A DNA stretch of 64,000 bases from Agarophyton chilense (Eukaryota; Rhodophyta; Florideophyceae; Gracilariales; Gracilariaceae), in NCBI GenBank assembly GCA_030374765.1, contig JARGXX010000097.1:930001-994000 (forward strand), in the 5' to 3' direction. The notes beneath the pieces are model-generated. The model was not told the DNA's origin. It worked only from the letters and a program-made list of their open reading frames with translations, and did no database searches. The translations under genes and the position numbers were made by a program. Below, one piece after another: positions 18,456-27,214 of this stretch (within the stretch, counting starts at the first letter, position 1; each line of letters begins with the position of its first letter).

Positions 18456-20471
18456 ACCACAGCGGAAACGGAACCCTACGAGGACGATGACATCCCATGC
18501 TTTATGGTATCGGACCTCAAGGGAGGAGCTCAACCGCTGACGGATGATGTTTCTGACGATATACTCGTCAACGAGAGTCTGGATTCGCCGACCGGCTCTT
18601 TTATACCTATCTCTCCAGAGGAGATGATACCCAAGCAACAGCTCGACCCATTCTGTACACGGATTCGGGCTCGCCTCAACAGAGGATTTCAGTTACCTTT
18701 CGAGGACGACGATCAGGGTTACCTAATCAGGACCGTTGGACCTCGCCCGAGGATAGTTGTGCCGCCCACCCTACAACAGAGGGTATTACAACTCACTCAC
18801 TATGTGAAGGTATGCGCCCACCCCAGGGGAAGAAAATTGTACCTCACGTTGAGAAGGGACTTTTACTGGCCGGCAATGGCATTCGATTGTTACGCCGTCA
18901 GACGGGCCTGCGCCATTTGCGCCAAGAATGACGTCAAACTTCGGAAGCACTCTAAGAAGTTGACGCTGTTCCCGGCACGGGCTCCACTCGAATTCCTGGC
19001 CATAGACATCCTAGGGGAGATTATCAAGACGCCCCGAGGTCATCGGTATCTGCTTGTCATTTTTGACAGATTCTCAAAGCTAACGAGAACTGTGCCGCTG
19101 AAGCGGATCACCGCCGCTACCGTCGCGCAAGCGTTCGTGACCCATTGGGTGTTCGTATATGGACCGCCGGTGCAGTTGTTATCCGACAACGGAGGGCAAT
19201 TCGCATCAAAGTTCTTTCAGGATGTATGTCGAATCCTTGATGTAAGGAATTTATTTGTTACTACGTATCACCCTCAGAGGAATGGCCAGGTGGAGAGGTT
19301 TAACCGCACGATACTCAACGCTTTGAGATCGTATGTGGCGGATCACCCCAAAAATTGGGACTTGTACACAGACGCTATCACGTATGCATACAACACCCAG
19401 GTACATCGGGTTACATCGTTATCCCCATTCGAACTGGTACTGTCGAGGACACCGCCGCCGGTCGCCATCGAGGCTCAACCGACGCTGTCGACGTACCCGT
19501 CACCGGGATTGTACCGAGAAGCCTGGAAGGAGTGGCTTACGAAGATGGTGCCGATAGCCCGGAAAGCAATGGAAAAAGCTCAACGCGCCTACAAGAAGGA
19601 CTTTGACAATCGGGTTCGCAAACCTCTACCTCAGGTGGAGCCCGACGACTTCGTCTTCCTTCGAAAGGAATACTACAATCCTGAAAAGGAACGTAGGCAC
19701 AAGCTTTCGCCAATTGTGGACCGACACTATCGTGTGGTTTCTGTAGACCCGGACACGGTGGTATTGGATATCGCTAACCGCCACGAACGGATCTCCAGGG
19801 ACCGCATCACACGAGCGCCCAACCCAAATGTGGAAGTGGTGTCGGCACCAACGCCCTCCACAGGGGATGATTCAGCGGAAGTTAACCCGTCAGGCGGAGA
19901 TTCGAACAACCGCCCCGTTATACTTCCGCACCCGGAACGTGGTTTAAACGACCTACCGGAAACTTCGGAAACTCCCGAACCTGGGCCCGCTCCCTCAAGG
20001 GCCCAGTCAACGAACTCTTACAGAGTTACTCCCCCACCGGAGGTAATCAAGGCTCATGGCTCTCCGCCTAAGGAGGGGGAGGAGGACTTAGTTCCTTCGC
20101 AGGACGATGTTTCGGCGTCAGCCAGTCGCCCTAACAGGGAATCTAGTTCTCACAGTGAGACGGCGAGCCCGATCGAGCCGGCGACAGAGAAGTCACAACC
20201 CCAGCATATGGGTAGCGACATCACCGCCAACCCAGCCGAGCACGACGTCAGAAAAGATGACGAAAACCCGCCTAGGGATAGTCGTGTGGAGAACTCCGCA
20301 CCTGGAACGCCTACAGAGCCGACGATCACCCGCCGCCGCGGAAGAGACACTGAGGTGTCGCACACTCAAACCCCGCTTTCTCGGGAACGAGCTGTGTCAG
20401 CGGACCCGCACGGGGAAGATCTCGACGACGAGGTTAACCAAATTTGGCTCTCCGTTATGGAATGGGAATAG
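18456..20471 (+). CDS. pol: Ty3 B Pol part 2: integrase
   Basis: Same frame as the upstream pol, beyond the UGA; the first Met is at 18504, and numbering is from there. Zinc domain H99-x6-H106 and C136-x2-C139. Catalytic D168, D228 and E264 with the classic 35-residue D-E gap, all intact. A GPY/F-like module (KLSPIVDRHYRVV) follows near 400, then a Pro/Ser-rich tail ending at a TAG. The element E homologue runs without break from RNase H through integrase to chromodomain, so the UGA and TAG here are probably lesions. It acts on the element cDNA in the nucleus. Confidence 0.85.
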   Translation, partial: TTAETEPYEDDDIPCFMVSDLKGGAQPLTDDVSDDILVNESLDSPTGSFIPISPEEMIPKQQLDPFCTRIRARLNRGFQLPFEDDDQGYLIRTVGPRPRIVVPPTLQQRVLQLTHYVKVCAHPRGRKLYLTLRRDFYWPAMAFDCYAVRRACAICAKNDVKLRKHSKKLTLFPARAPLEFLAIDILGEIIKTPRGHRYLLVIFDRFSKLTRTVPLKRITAATVAQAFVTHWVFVYGPPVQLLSDNGGQFASKFFQDVCRILDVRNLFVTTYHPQRNGQVERFNRTILNALRSYVADHPKNWDLYTDAITYAYNTQVHRVTSLSPFELVLSRTPPPVAIEAQPTLSTYPSPGLYREAWKEWLTKMVPIARKAMEKAQRAYKKDFDNRVRKPLPQVEPDDFVFLRKEYYNPEKERRHKLSPIVDRHYRVVSVDPDTVVLDIANRHERISRDRITRAPNPNVEVVSAPTPSTGDDSAEVNPSGGDSNNRPVILPHPERGLNDLPETSETPEPGPAPSRAQSTNSYRVTPPPEVIKAHGSPPKEGEEDLVPSQDDVSASASRPNRESSSHSETASPIEPATEKSQPQHMGSDITANPAEHDVRKDDENPPRDSRVENSAPGTPTEPTITRRRGRDTEVSHTQTPLSRERAVSADPHGEDLDDEVNQIWLSVMEWE

Positions 20472-20575
20472 GAACTCCTATGGAGACACTGGAACCCTCA
20501 GAAATGGGAAAGAAATGAGTGAGACCCGTCGGGGACAGCTCAGGAGAGTGCTAGCGCGTGCCGAAAGCGCCACCT

Positions 20576-20739
20576 CATATCCGCTTGCGGAGTGGCAACC
20601 GGCGCCCGCGCATTTATGTGGCCCACGTCGAATGGCACCGAGCCAATCAAAAGGCTCTAACGACCGACCGTCGCGCAACCCGCCTCACTGAGCCAATCAA
20701 AAGGCTCTGACGACCAACCGTCGCGCAAACCGCCTCCTT
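20576..20739 (+). repeat. 50-bp tandem pair and a dispersed 33-bp repeat
   Basis: Two adjacent 50-bp units (20640-20689 and 20690-20739), each starting GAGCCAATCAAAAGGCTC, a small hairpin enclosing CCAAT. Just before it, TATCCGCTTGCGGAGTGGC and following bases (about 20577-20610) recur at about 21853-21886 in the same orientation, inside the antisense ORF region. Confidence 0.7.
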
Positions 20740-21020
20740 CGCACGGCGCGTTGCACAAGAGCAACCTTCGTCCCCGTATCTCGCGTTGACGTTGAAGTCT
20801 CACCCCCCTGAGATTGGAGACGTTACCGTGTCGCGGTTTCTCAACTGTCACGGAATCTAAGAACACTGTTGTTATCGAGAAGATCTCAGCTTTAAGAAGA
20901 ACCCAAAACTGGGCCGTTTTGACTTCGTAGACGGAAGTTACAACGTAGCCCACAGGCCACTCGGCGCCGTTTGGACGAAGTGCTGAGACCCGCTCGCAAC
21001 ACGGAAAAGAACCCACCGGA

Positions 21021-21311
21021 GTGTGTCTAGACCATACGTTGACACCCTCAAGGGAACTAGAGCGTTCCAAGATGGAAGAGAAGCCCGAACAGGGAAAAGT
21101 GTACCCGCAGGAATTCGTTATCGATCGCATCGTGTGTCACATCTACACCCCCGAGGGAGAAGTTCGCTACCAAGTCCGATGGTACGGATTCTCGCCTGAT
21201 GAGGATACAGTGGAACCCATTGAGCACCTTCCGAGGTCTAAGGTTTTATCCTATCACCGACGCGCTCGGGTAACCTTGCCTCCAAGTCTGGATCGTGCCC
21301 AAGTCGGGTGA
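21021..21311 (+). CDS. Ty3 B chromodomain (pol C-terminus)
   Basis: 96 codons in the same frame as integrase, cut off by stops in 20472-21020. It reads YPQEFVIDRIVCHIY ... YQVRWYGFSPDEDTVEPIEHL, a chromodomain with the aromatic residues around RWYGF and E-P-IEHL. Element E has the same module fused to integrase. In Ty3-type elements this module targets the integration complex to chromatin. The start codon is uncertain because it belongs to the polyprotein. Confidence 0.75.
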   Translation: MCLDHTLTPSRELERSKMEEKPEQGKVYPQEFVIDRIVCHIYTPEGEVRYQVRWYGFSPDEDTVEPIEHLPRSKVLSYHRRARVTLPPSLDRAQVG

Positions 21312-21477
21312 GCCACCACGGGAACTGGTGTGGATGGGACCTCGAGGTGAGGAAGATGTTGGACCTCTGAAGAGGAATTCAGGAGAGTATCCCGAAGAAC
21401 ACGTATTGAGAGGGAATGTCTACTGGCCCTCGGCCTAGCGCCGTTAACCGGGGAACAAAGCACCGGTTATCGGGACA

Positions 21478-21645
21478 GTTTATGATGAAAAAAAGGAAAG
21501 GAAGACCCACGAAGTGGAGAAGAAGATTAAGAAGAAGATTGGACCCTAGGAAGGGAAGAAGATGAAGACGAAGATGAAGAAGATCCTAGGAAGGAAGAAG
21601 AAAAGAAGTAGAAGTTAAGATCCTAGGAAGGAAGAAAAAAAGAAG
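21478..21645. repeat. Purine-rich low-complexity tract
   Basis: About 170 bp of almost pure A/G on the plus strand with repeated GATCCTAGGAAGGAAGAA units. It lies in the gap between the convergent ends of pol and the antisense ORF of element B. Confidence 0.7.
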
Positions 21646-21711
21646 TTATGCAAATATCAGAAGTTTACTATTGTCGCCAAGCTATGGACTCCACAATTGC
21701 CCGAAGCGGAA

Positions 21712-23568
21712 CTACGGAAAGCCTGAGGAGGGACCAGCCCCACCGTTGGGATTCTGACCCTGATGGTACGCCGAGGCGAAAGCCAACATCTGGCTCACAT
21801 CCGCCATACCCGGGGGAATCGGAATGCCTGCGTTCACGAGGCCTTGTCGCACACTATCCGCTTGCGGAGTGGCAACCGGCGCCTGCGCAAGGGTGTTCAC
21901 ACCCCACCCGGGGGGAGCAGATGGACCGCCACCGGATGCATTCGCCGCCGCAGCTGAGGTCTTTCCCACTGGTTGGAAGGGTGCAGATGGCTCCACAGGG
22001 AGTACTCCACTAGGAGCTGGCACGTCGTTATCCAACGCTGGATCGTCCAGGTCTACTGGAGGCTCGTACTCGTAATCGTCGGTATAAATGAACCCCGTCG
22101 GGTGTCCCACCGGCATCGGTCGAGGCGAGTCAATCAGCGCCCGTGCTTGCGCCGCGCTGATGCGAACCCCTTCGAAGGGATTGTAATAGACCCAGTTACC
22201 GGAGCCCGGATCGTACCGGCCAGGAGACTTGTCTCGCGCGGATCCTTCCCCTGCGGGTTGATTTGCCACTGGAACTCGATCCCATTAGGTGTTGTCAATC
22301 ACGTCCAAGATTGGATACAGGTCCTGCACGTTGCTGGCCGAACCCAACGCTGGGACAAGGTCGATCTGACGCATGATGGTCCGTAGCATCGGAGGAATAT
22401 ACCAGATACGGAAATGGTCATGAGCATCCCAGAGGAGGTGCGCCGCTACGCGGGCTGCCCACTCGGCTGCAACGAGGGCCCAGTATCCCGAGTTCGGGTC
22501 GTGCATCAAACGAGACCCGATATAGTAGATGCACGGGGGCAGTTCAGCAAAGCACCCTCGGGGGACCTCGACCTTACTCCACCAAGCTGGAAGGGGCACG
22601 AATCGTCCAACCTTCGCCGTGTTACGGATACGCTCCAGTTCCACGTGAGGATACGAGACAAGGAACCCGAAACGGGAGCGCGAGCGGCGCTCGAAGCGCA
22701 CGCGTCGATCGAACCCATACTGGGTAAACTGTCGTTGAAGGTACCTGAATTCAGCCCGAAGGATGGGACGACTCCATTGGAGCATATTTTCTCGGAGAGG
22801 AAAACCCGGTCCGCGAAACTCGGCTTCGGGAAAGGCTGCCAGGTTATCCCCGTAGGAGACCTCACCGTACGTGCGGTAATAGGCGACATCGAACCCGTAC
22901 TCCGGGGGAACCAGATCGTCAAGGCGTGACCTCTCCAATCGCTGGTAGGCCAGATCAGCCATCGCTGCGCGCGCCTTGTCCAGGGACTCCCCGCGACTGC
23001 GGTATAGATACTGAGGCTCTATGGCTACCCGCGCCCTCCAATCGGGAGAACGTACAACCTCAACAGGTAGGCCACCCGGCAATAAGCCGTCCTCCACGTA
23101 GGCGTCGATGAGCTCATCGTCGCGAACCGCTGTCGGATGGAACCACGGAGCGCGGGAATATATCACCGGATCGGTAAGGGGACTCCACCTTCGAAAGGAT
23201 TCGTTTGAGATCCAACCTCTGGAGTTTGCTACCAAGGGCATCGCATGAGCGGAGTTCCACGCCACCGCGGTGATGTCCAAATCCTCCAGAGGATGTCGGT
23301 TGCCCGCCGAGGCGGAAGGTTCGGTACCTGACGGAGCCGCCTCCAAACCGGAGAAATATCCACCCTGCTGGGGAGCTTCGTTTTCCGCCGGCGCGGAGGC
23401 CGATGGCCCCGAGAGTGGGTTGATGACGTATGGGTTCATTCCCTTGAGAGGGCTAGTCGAGACCGCTGTTGCGAGAAGTTGCGTATCGCCGAAAGTCGGA
23501 GGAGTAGATGAAAGTTGTACCGATGTGCCGGTTTTGTGGCGATCCTCAGAAGTGGTGAAGGACCCCAT
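21712..23568 (-). CDS. Conserved antisense ORF of Ty3 B (one internal stop)
   Basis: Reverse-strand frame of 618 codons broken by a single TAA at 22287-22285; both halves are in one frame. It starts 79 bp inside the 3' LTR and runs toward the end of pol. Layout: Ser/Pro-rich N-terminus (1-100), a Trp/Arg-rich core (about 110-425) and an acidic then Ala/Gly/Pro-rich C-terminus. The core shares many blocks with the element E antisense ORF, such as APWFHPxAVRD, RPILRAEFRY, LPxWWS and GCFxELPP. The sense strand here has only short frames. I recognise no known domain. Antisense additional ORFs are known in some plant Ty3 elements and antisense genes in some retroviruses, but homology to those is not shown. 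Confidence 0.8.
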
Positions 23569-23634
23569 TGGGAGAAGTATGTATAGTGATCGGAAAGTTA
23601 GACACCCGCGGCTCGGAATGTTCTTCCTCGTCTT

Positions 23635-23647
23635 AAGGAGGGGGAGA
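23635..23647 (+). other. Polypurine tract of Ty3 B
   Basis: AAGGAGGGGGAGA directly before the 3' LTR. It is preceded by TCTT, as in element E (TCTTAAGGGGGGGATA). This is the plus-strand DNA priming site. Confidence 0.8.
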
Positions 23648-24561
23648 TGTAGAGCAACGCCCAGTTAGGGGATACTTGAAGATGCAACTCATAGAATGAG
23701 GATTGAACCCTCCGAGGGTTATGATTATGATCCCCTCTAAGGTGTGCTGAAGTGTCACTGTTTTCTGGTTAGAGTTCGCCTAGAAGGGAAAATTCGGATG
23801 GCCCATGGTTGGATTGGCCCCGTGATACACGTGGCTTAATTTTGGCACCGATTTTCGGATATTTGTAGAACGTTGGACTTTTGGGCCCTGACAGTTGGAT
23901 CTCCACGTGTATGGCCCTGAGCAGGTGTGCACTACTGTAGAGTTTAGTTAGTGGGCCCTACTTAGGGAGGCGAGATCTGACAGTCCGAGCTCAGAGTAAA
24001 TGACAACCAAGGTTGGTCTTCGATACCTTTAGAGGTTCTTCGTCGCTATCGTTTCGGCCTTACAACCCGGAACGGGCTCTGGTTAGCAACGCCTGCGTAG
24101 GGACACGACTCCACTTGGAGAGTGCCCACGTTTGGGTTCCGTGCAACCACCCCCTTGGGACCGCTCAGACGACCTGCGTGCACGATACCCCGTGGGGGTT
24201 CTGCTTACTTGTTGCGTGCTTTTTGTGTTTCCTTTCGAGGACAGGTTTTCGCCCCTGTATTGGGTTTCTTTTGTTGTTTCGCCGGTTTTCTGGTTCTCGG
24301 GTCCGGTGCCTGTTAGTGCCCGACCCTCGCCCCGTTTTTCCTCTTCGCCGGATTTTCCCCCATTCTTTGGGATACCCATACCCATTCCCGATCCAACGGT
24401 TTCTACCCCTCACCTCCGTCGGTACTGCCGGAATCCCCCGTGGGAGTTACACCCCACACTACGGGTGGAACGGAGGGCTCTGTCTCTGAGTCTGCCTCCC
24501 CCCAGGGAGCAAGGCTTCGAACACCTTGAGAGCACTTCCCGTCGCCGGGTTTTGCTCCACA
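23648..24561 (+). repeat. 3' LTR of Ty3 B
   Basis: 914 bp. It differs from the 5' LTR at about 20 places, yet I find only about two differences (at one spot, AGTTAGGGG versus AGTCCGGGG) from the inverted solo LTR 280 bp away. Confidence 0.92.
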
Positions 24562-24566
24562 GATAC

Positions 24567-24836
24567 TATCCACTGCTCCAGTCTGGAACTCGTAGCGAAG
24601 CGAGCTGACGTCTCCTCGAATTGACTTGTCGATAGAGTTCTTTTGCGTCGAAAGAGAACTGAACAGATCTTTCGAATCGACACGGAGGCGTAGACGTACA
24701 CGGGTAGGAAGCAGTTCGTTGTAGGCATTGCAGATAATCTTTCCATCGTCAATTCCTTGGGCGGCGGCAAAGATTTCAGCAGCAGGGATGCTCTTAACGG
24801 GGCGTTTGGCTTTGTGGGAAACCCAGGATATAACAT
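24567..24836 (-). pseudogene. Copia C RNase H, central piece
   Basis: Reverse strand, 90 codons open: ISWVSHKAKRPVKSIPAAEI (catalytic Glu block), then RLRVDSKDLFSSL (catalytic Asp), NSIDKSIRGDVSSLRYEF. It is flanked by the duplications GATAC (Ty3 B) and GGTAG (solo LTR). Joining order is 25751-27214, this piece, then 12602-12762. Confidence 0.8.
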
Positions 24837-24841
24837 GGTAG

Positions 24842-25755
24842 TGTGGAGCAAAACCCGGCGACGGGAAGTGCTCTCAAGGTGTTCGAAGCCTTGCTCCCTG
24901 GGGGGAGGCAGACTCAGAGACAGAGCCCTCCGTTCCACCCGTAGTGTGGGGTGTAACTCCCACGGGGGATTCCGGCAGTACCGACGGAGGTGAGGGGTAG
25001 AAACCGTTGGATCGGGAATGGGTATGGGTATCCCAAAGAATGGGGGAAAATCCGGCGAAGAGGAAAAACGGGGCGAGGGTCGGGCACTAACAGGCACCGG
25101 ACCCGAGAACCAGAAAACCGGCGAAACAACAAAAGAAACCCAATACAGGGGCGAAAACCTGTCCTCGAAAGGAAACACAAAAAGCACGCAACAAGTAAGC
25201 AGAACCCCCACGGGGTATCGTGCACGCAGGTCGTCTGAGCGGTCCCAAGGGGGTGGTTGCACGGAACCCAAACGTGGGCACTCTCCAAGTGGAGTCGTGT
25301 CCCTACGCAGGCGTTGCTAACCAGAGCCCGTTCCGGGTTGTAAGGCCGAAACGATAGCGACGAAGAACCTCTAAAGGTATCGAAGACCAACCTTGGTTGT
25401 CATTTACTCTGAGCTCGGACTGTCAGATCTCGCCTCCCTAAGTAGGGCCCACTAACTAAACTCTACAGTAGTGCACACCTGCTCAGGGCCATACACGTGG
25501 AGATCCAACTGTCAGGGCCCAAAAGTCCAACGTTCTACAAATATCCGAAAATCGGTGCCAAAATTAAGCCACGTGTATCACGGGGCCAATCCAACCATGG
25601 GCCATCCGAATTTTCCCTTCTAGGCGAACTCTAACCAGAAAACAGTGACACTTCAGCACACCTTAGAGGGGATCATAATCATAACCCTCGGAGGGTTCAA
25701 TCCTCATTCTATGAGTTGCATCTTCAAGTATCCCCGGACTGGGCGTTGCTCTACA
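24842..25755 (-). mobile_element. Solo LTR of the Ty3 B family, inverted
   Basis: 914 bp, the reverse complement of 23648-24561, flanked by the perfect duplication GGTAG (24837-24841, 25756-25760). It is an independent insertion into copia C RNase H that later lost its body, probably by LTR-LTR recombination. With the 3' LTR of B it forms an inverted repeat of 914-bp arms around a 280-bp loop. Confidence 0.9.
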
Positions 25756-27214
25756 GGTAGATCGCGTCTTTCTGCATCGGACCAAGGAGTAAACCAGTAA
25801 CAATGCCGAGTTGGCCGACGTCGTCAATGCGCGATGCATCAGCAAAAACTAGAACAGAGAGCTCGTAGGCTTTGTCATGAGAAGGGCGTGGATAGGCAAT
25901 CACAGTTCCAAGCTTCTTGAGCTTTTGAACGATTGAGGCTTGCTCAACGAGGTGTGAGACTTTGAGTTCGGGTGCCTTTTGCTGGAGGTAACTCGCATAA
26001 AATGAACAGACGGGTGTAGCAGCGGTGCCAATCCATCCGATCGAGCTATTGGTTGAAGAAAAGGCTGACTTCTCTAACTTGTTCATCGGGTCTTCGGACT
26101 GCTTTCGGCGAATGCGGGTGAGAGAATATTCAGAAAGAGCGTTAAGCTTGTCTTCTGCGTTGGTTTCAATCGAAAAGTCATCATGTTGCACTGTGTTGAT
26201 GCCGAAATAGCGGAGTTTCCCAGGGCCGCTGTTGATTTCGCCAAACTTGAACTTCTTGTAAAATTCTTCTAGAAAGCGGAGAGCGTTGTCCTCAGTACCG
26301 GCAGCTTTGAGGTCATCCACAATTTTTGCCACGAGCAGTGTTAGCTTACCATCCTTTTTCTTGTAGAAGAGTTGCGGGATAAACTTGGACTGTGTTAGAC
26401 CGAGGTCTATCATTACTGCATCGGACTGACTTTGCCATTTTGCATTTGCGTTGACCAAACCATAGGCTGCAGTGAGCAAGAGCCAAACATGGGAGGACTT
26501 CATGGCGCTTTCTTTCGGCAGGCGAACGTAAACATCACGCTGAGCTGCGCCGGTTTGTAAAAAGGCGGCTTTGACATCGGCCTTGTACAATTTCCAACCA
26601 AACAGAGAAGCAATAGACTCTAGTACGCGCAGACCGGTTGGCGGGCACGTAGAGCGGTCAGTACTCAGGAAATTCTTGAGTGCGTCTTCGTTGCCATGAG
26701 GTGCGATGCGCGCCTTCAGTTTCAAACTGTTATCGTCGTTGTGCTTCAGTTTGTACAGTGTGTGGCTGCTAATGACGTTGGCAACAGGGAGAACGTCGCA
26801 GTGATAGACGGGGCGTGCCGTCTCTAAGAAAGTTTCTTCTTCACGTGCGTACGCGTGGACGAGGGAAAACTGGTCGAATCCTTGGGCTTGATGGCGCAAG
26901 AACGGTTTGTTGCCGAAGTGTTCGAGCATGGAGGATAGAACAGCGGCTTCAGTGCTTGTCACTTGCACATTTCCACCGGACAGACTGCTGCTTGCAGCAG
27001 CTAGCGAAGTGGGCTCGGAGTGATTCCAATGTACGGTTGTCATATCTAAGTCTGCTTCGACTTCACTATTGTCATAATGAATGGTCACGGTACCGTTATC
27101 TGCTTGCGAGTGAACAACACCAGGGTAAACAACATTGTTTTCGTCCCAGAGTATATCAAGACGATCACCAACTGCAGGTCCATTGTTACCGTCATCAGAA
27201 AAGTTGCCGTGCAC
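25751..27214 (-). CDS. pol: Copia C reverse transcriptase (truncated by solo LTR)
   Basis: Frame of 488 codons, -1 relative to the upstream gag-integrase frame; the true polyprotein is probably one ORF with a one-base lesion near 27255. It contains the linker region, then RT blocks LKARIAPHGNED, LYKADVKAAFLQTG (motif A Asp), AAYGLVNANAKW and VAKIVDDLKAAG (catalytic DD intact), FGEINSGPGKLRYFGI, then VFADASRIDD, the first RNase H Asp. The last few codons run into the solo LTR. The first Met is not a natural start. Confidence 0.8.
   Translation of the reverse strand: MHGNFSDDGNNGPAVGDRLDILWDENNVVYPGVVHSQADNGTVTIHYDNSEVEADLDMTTVHWNHSEPTSLAAASSSLSGGNVQVTSTEAAVLSSMLEHFGNKPFLRHQAQGFDQFSLVHAYAREEETFLETARPVYHCDVLPVANVISSHTLYKLKHNDDNSLKLKARIAPHGNEDALKNFLSTDRSTCPPTGLRVLESIASLFGWKLYKADVKAAFLQTGAAQRDVYVRLPKESAMKSSHVWLLLTAAYGLVNANAKWQSQSDAVMIDLGLTQSKFIPQLFYKKKDGKLTLLVAKIVDDLKAAGTEDNALRFLEEFYKKFKFGEINSGPGKLRYFGINTVQHDDFSIETNAEDKLNALSEYSLTRIRRKQSEDPMNKLEKSAFSSTNSSIGWIGTAATPVCSFYASYLQQKAPELKVSHLVEQASIVQKLKKLGTVIAYPRPSHDKAYELSVLVFADASRIDDVGQLGIVTGLLLGPMQKDAIYL

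Larger units (their letters stand above)
12763..24561 (+). mobile_element. Ty3/gypsy element B with antisense ORF, inserted in copia C RNase H
   Basis: Complete 11.8-kb element. LTRs 12763-13678 and 23648-24561 (about 2% different by eye), duplication GATAC on both sides (12758-12762, 24562-24566), primer-binding site at 13681, gag, -1 frame pol, chromodomain, polypurine tract at 23635-23647. Between the chromodomain and the 3' LTR lies a large reverse-strand ORF homologous to one in element E. Lesions: UGA between RNase H and integrase, stops before the chromodomain, DTG changed to DRG in protease, one stop in the antisense ORF. Confidence 0.9.
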
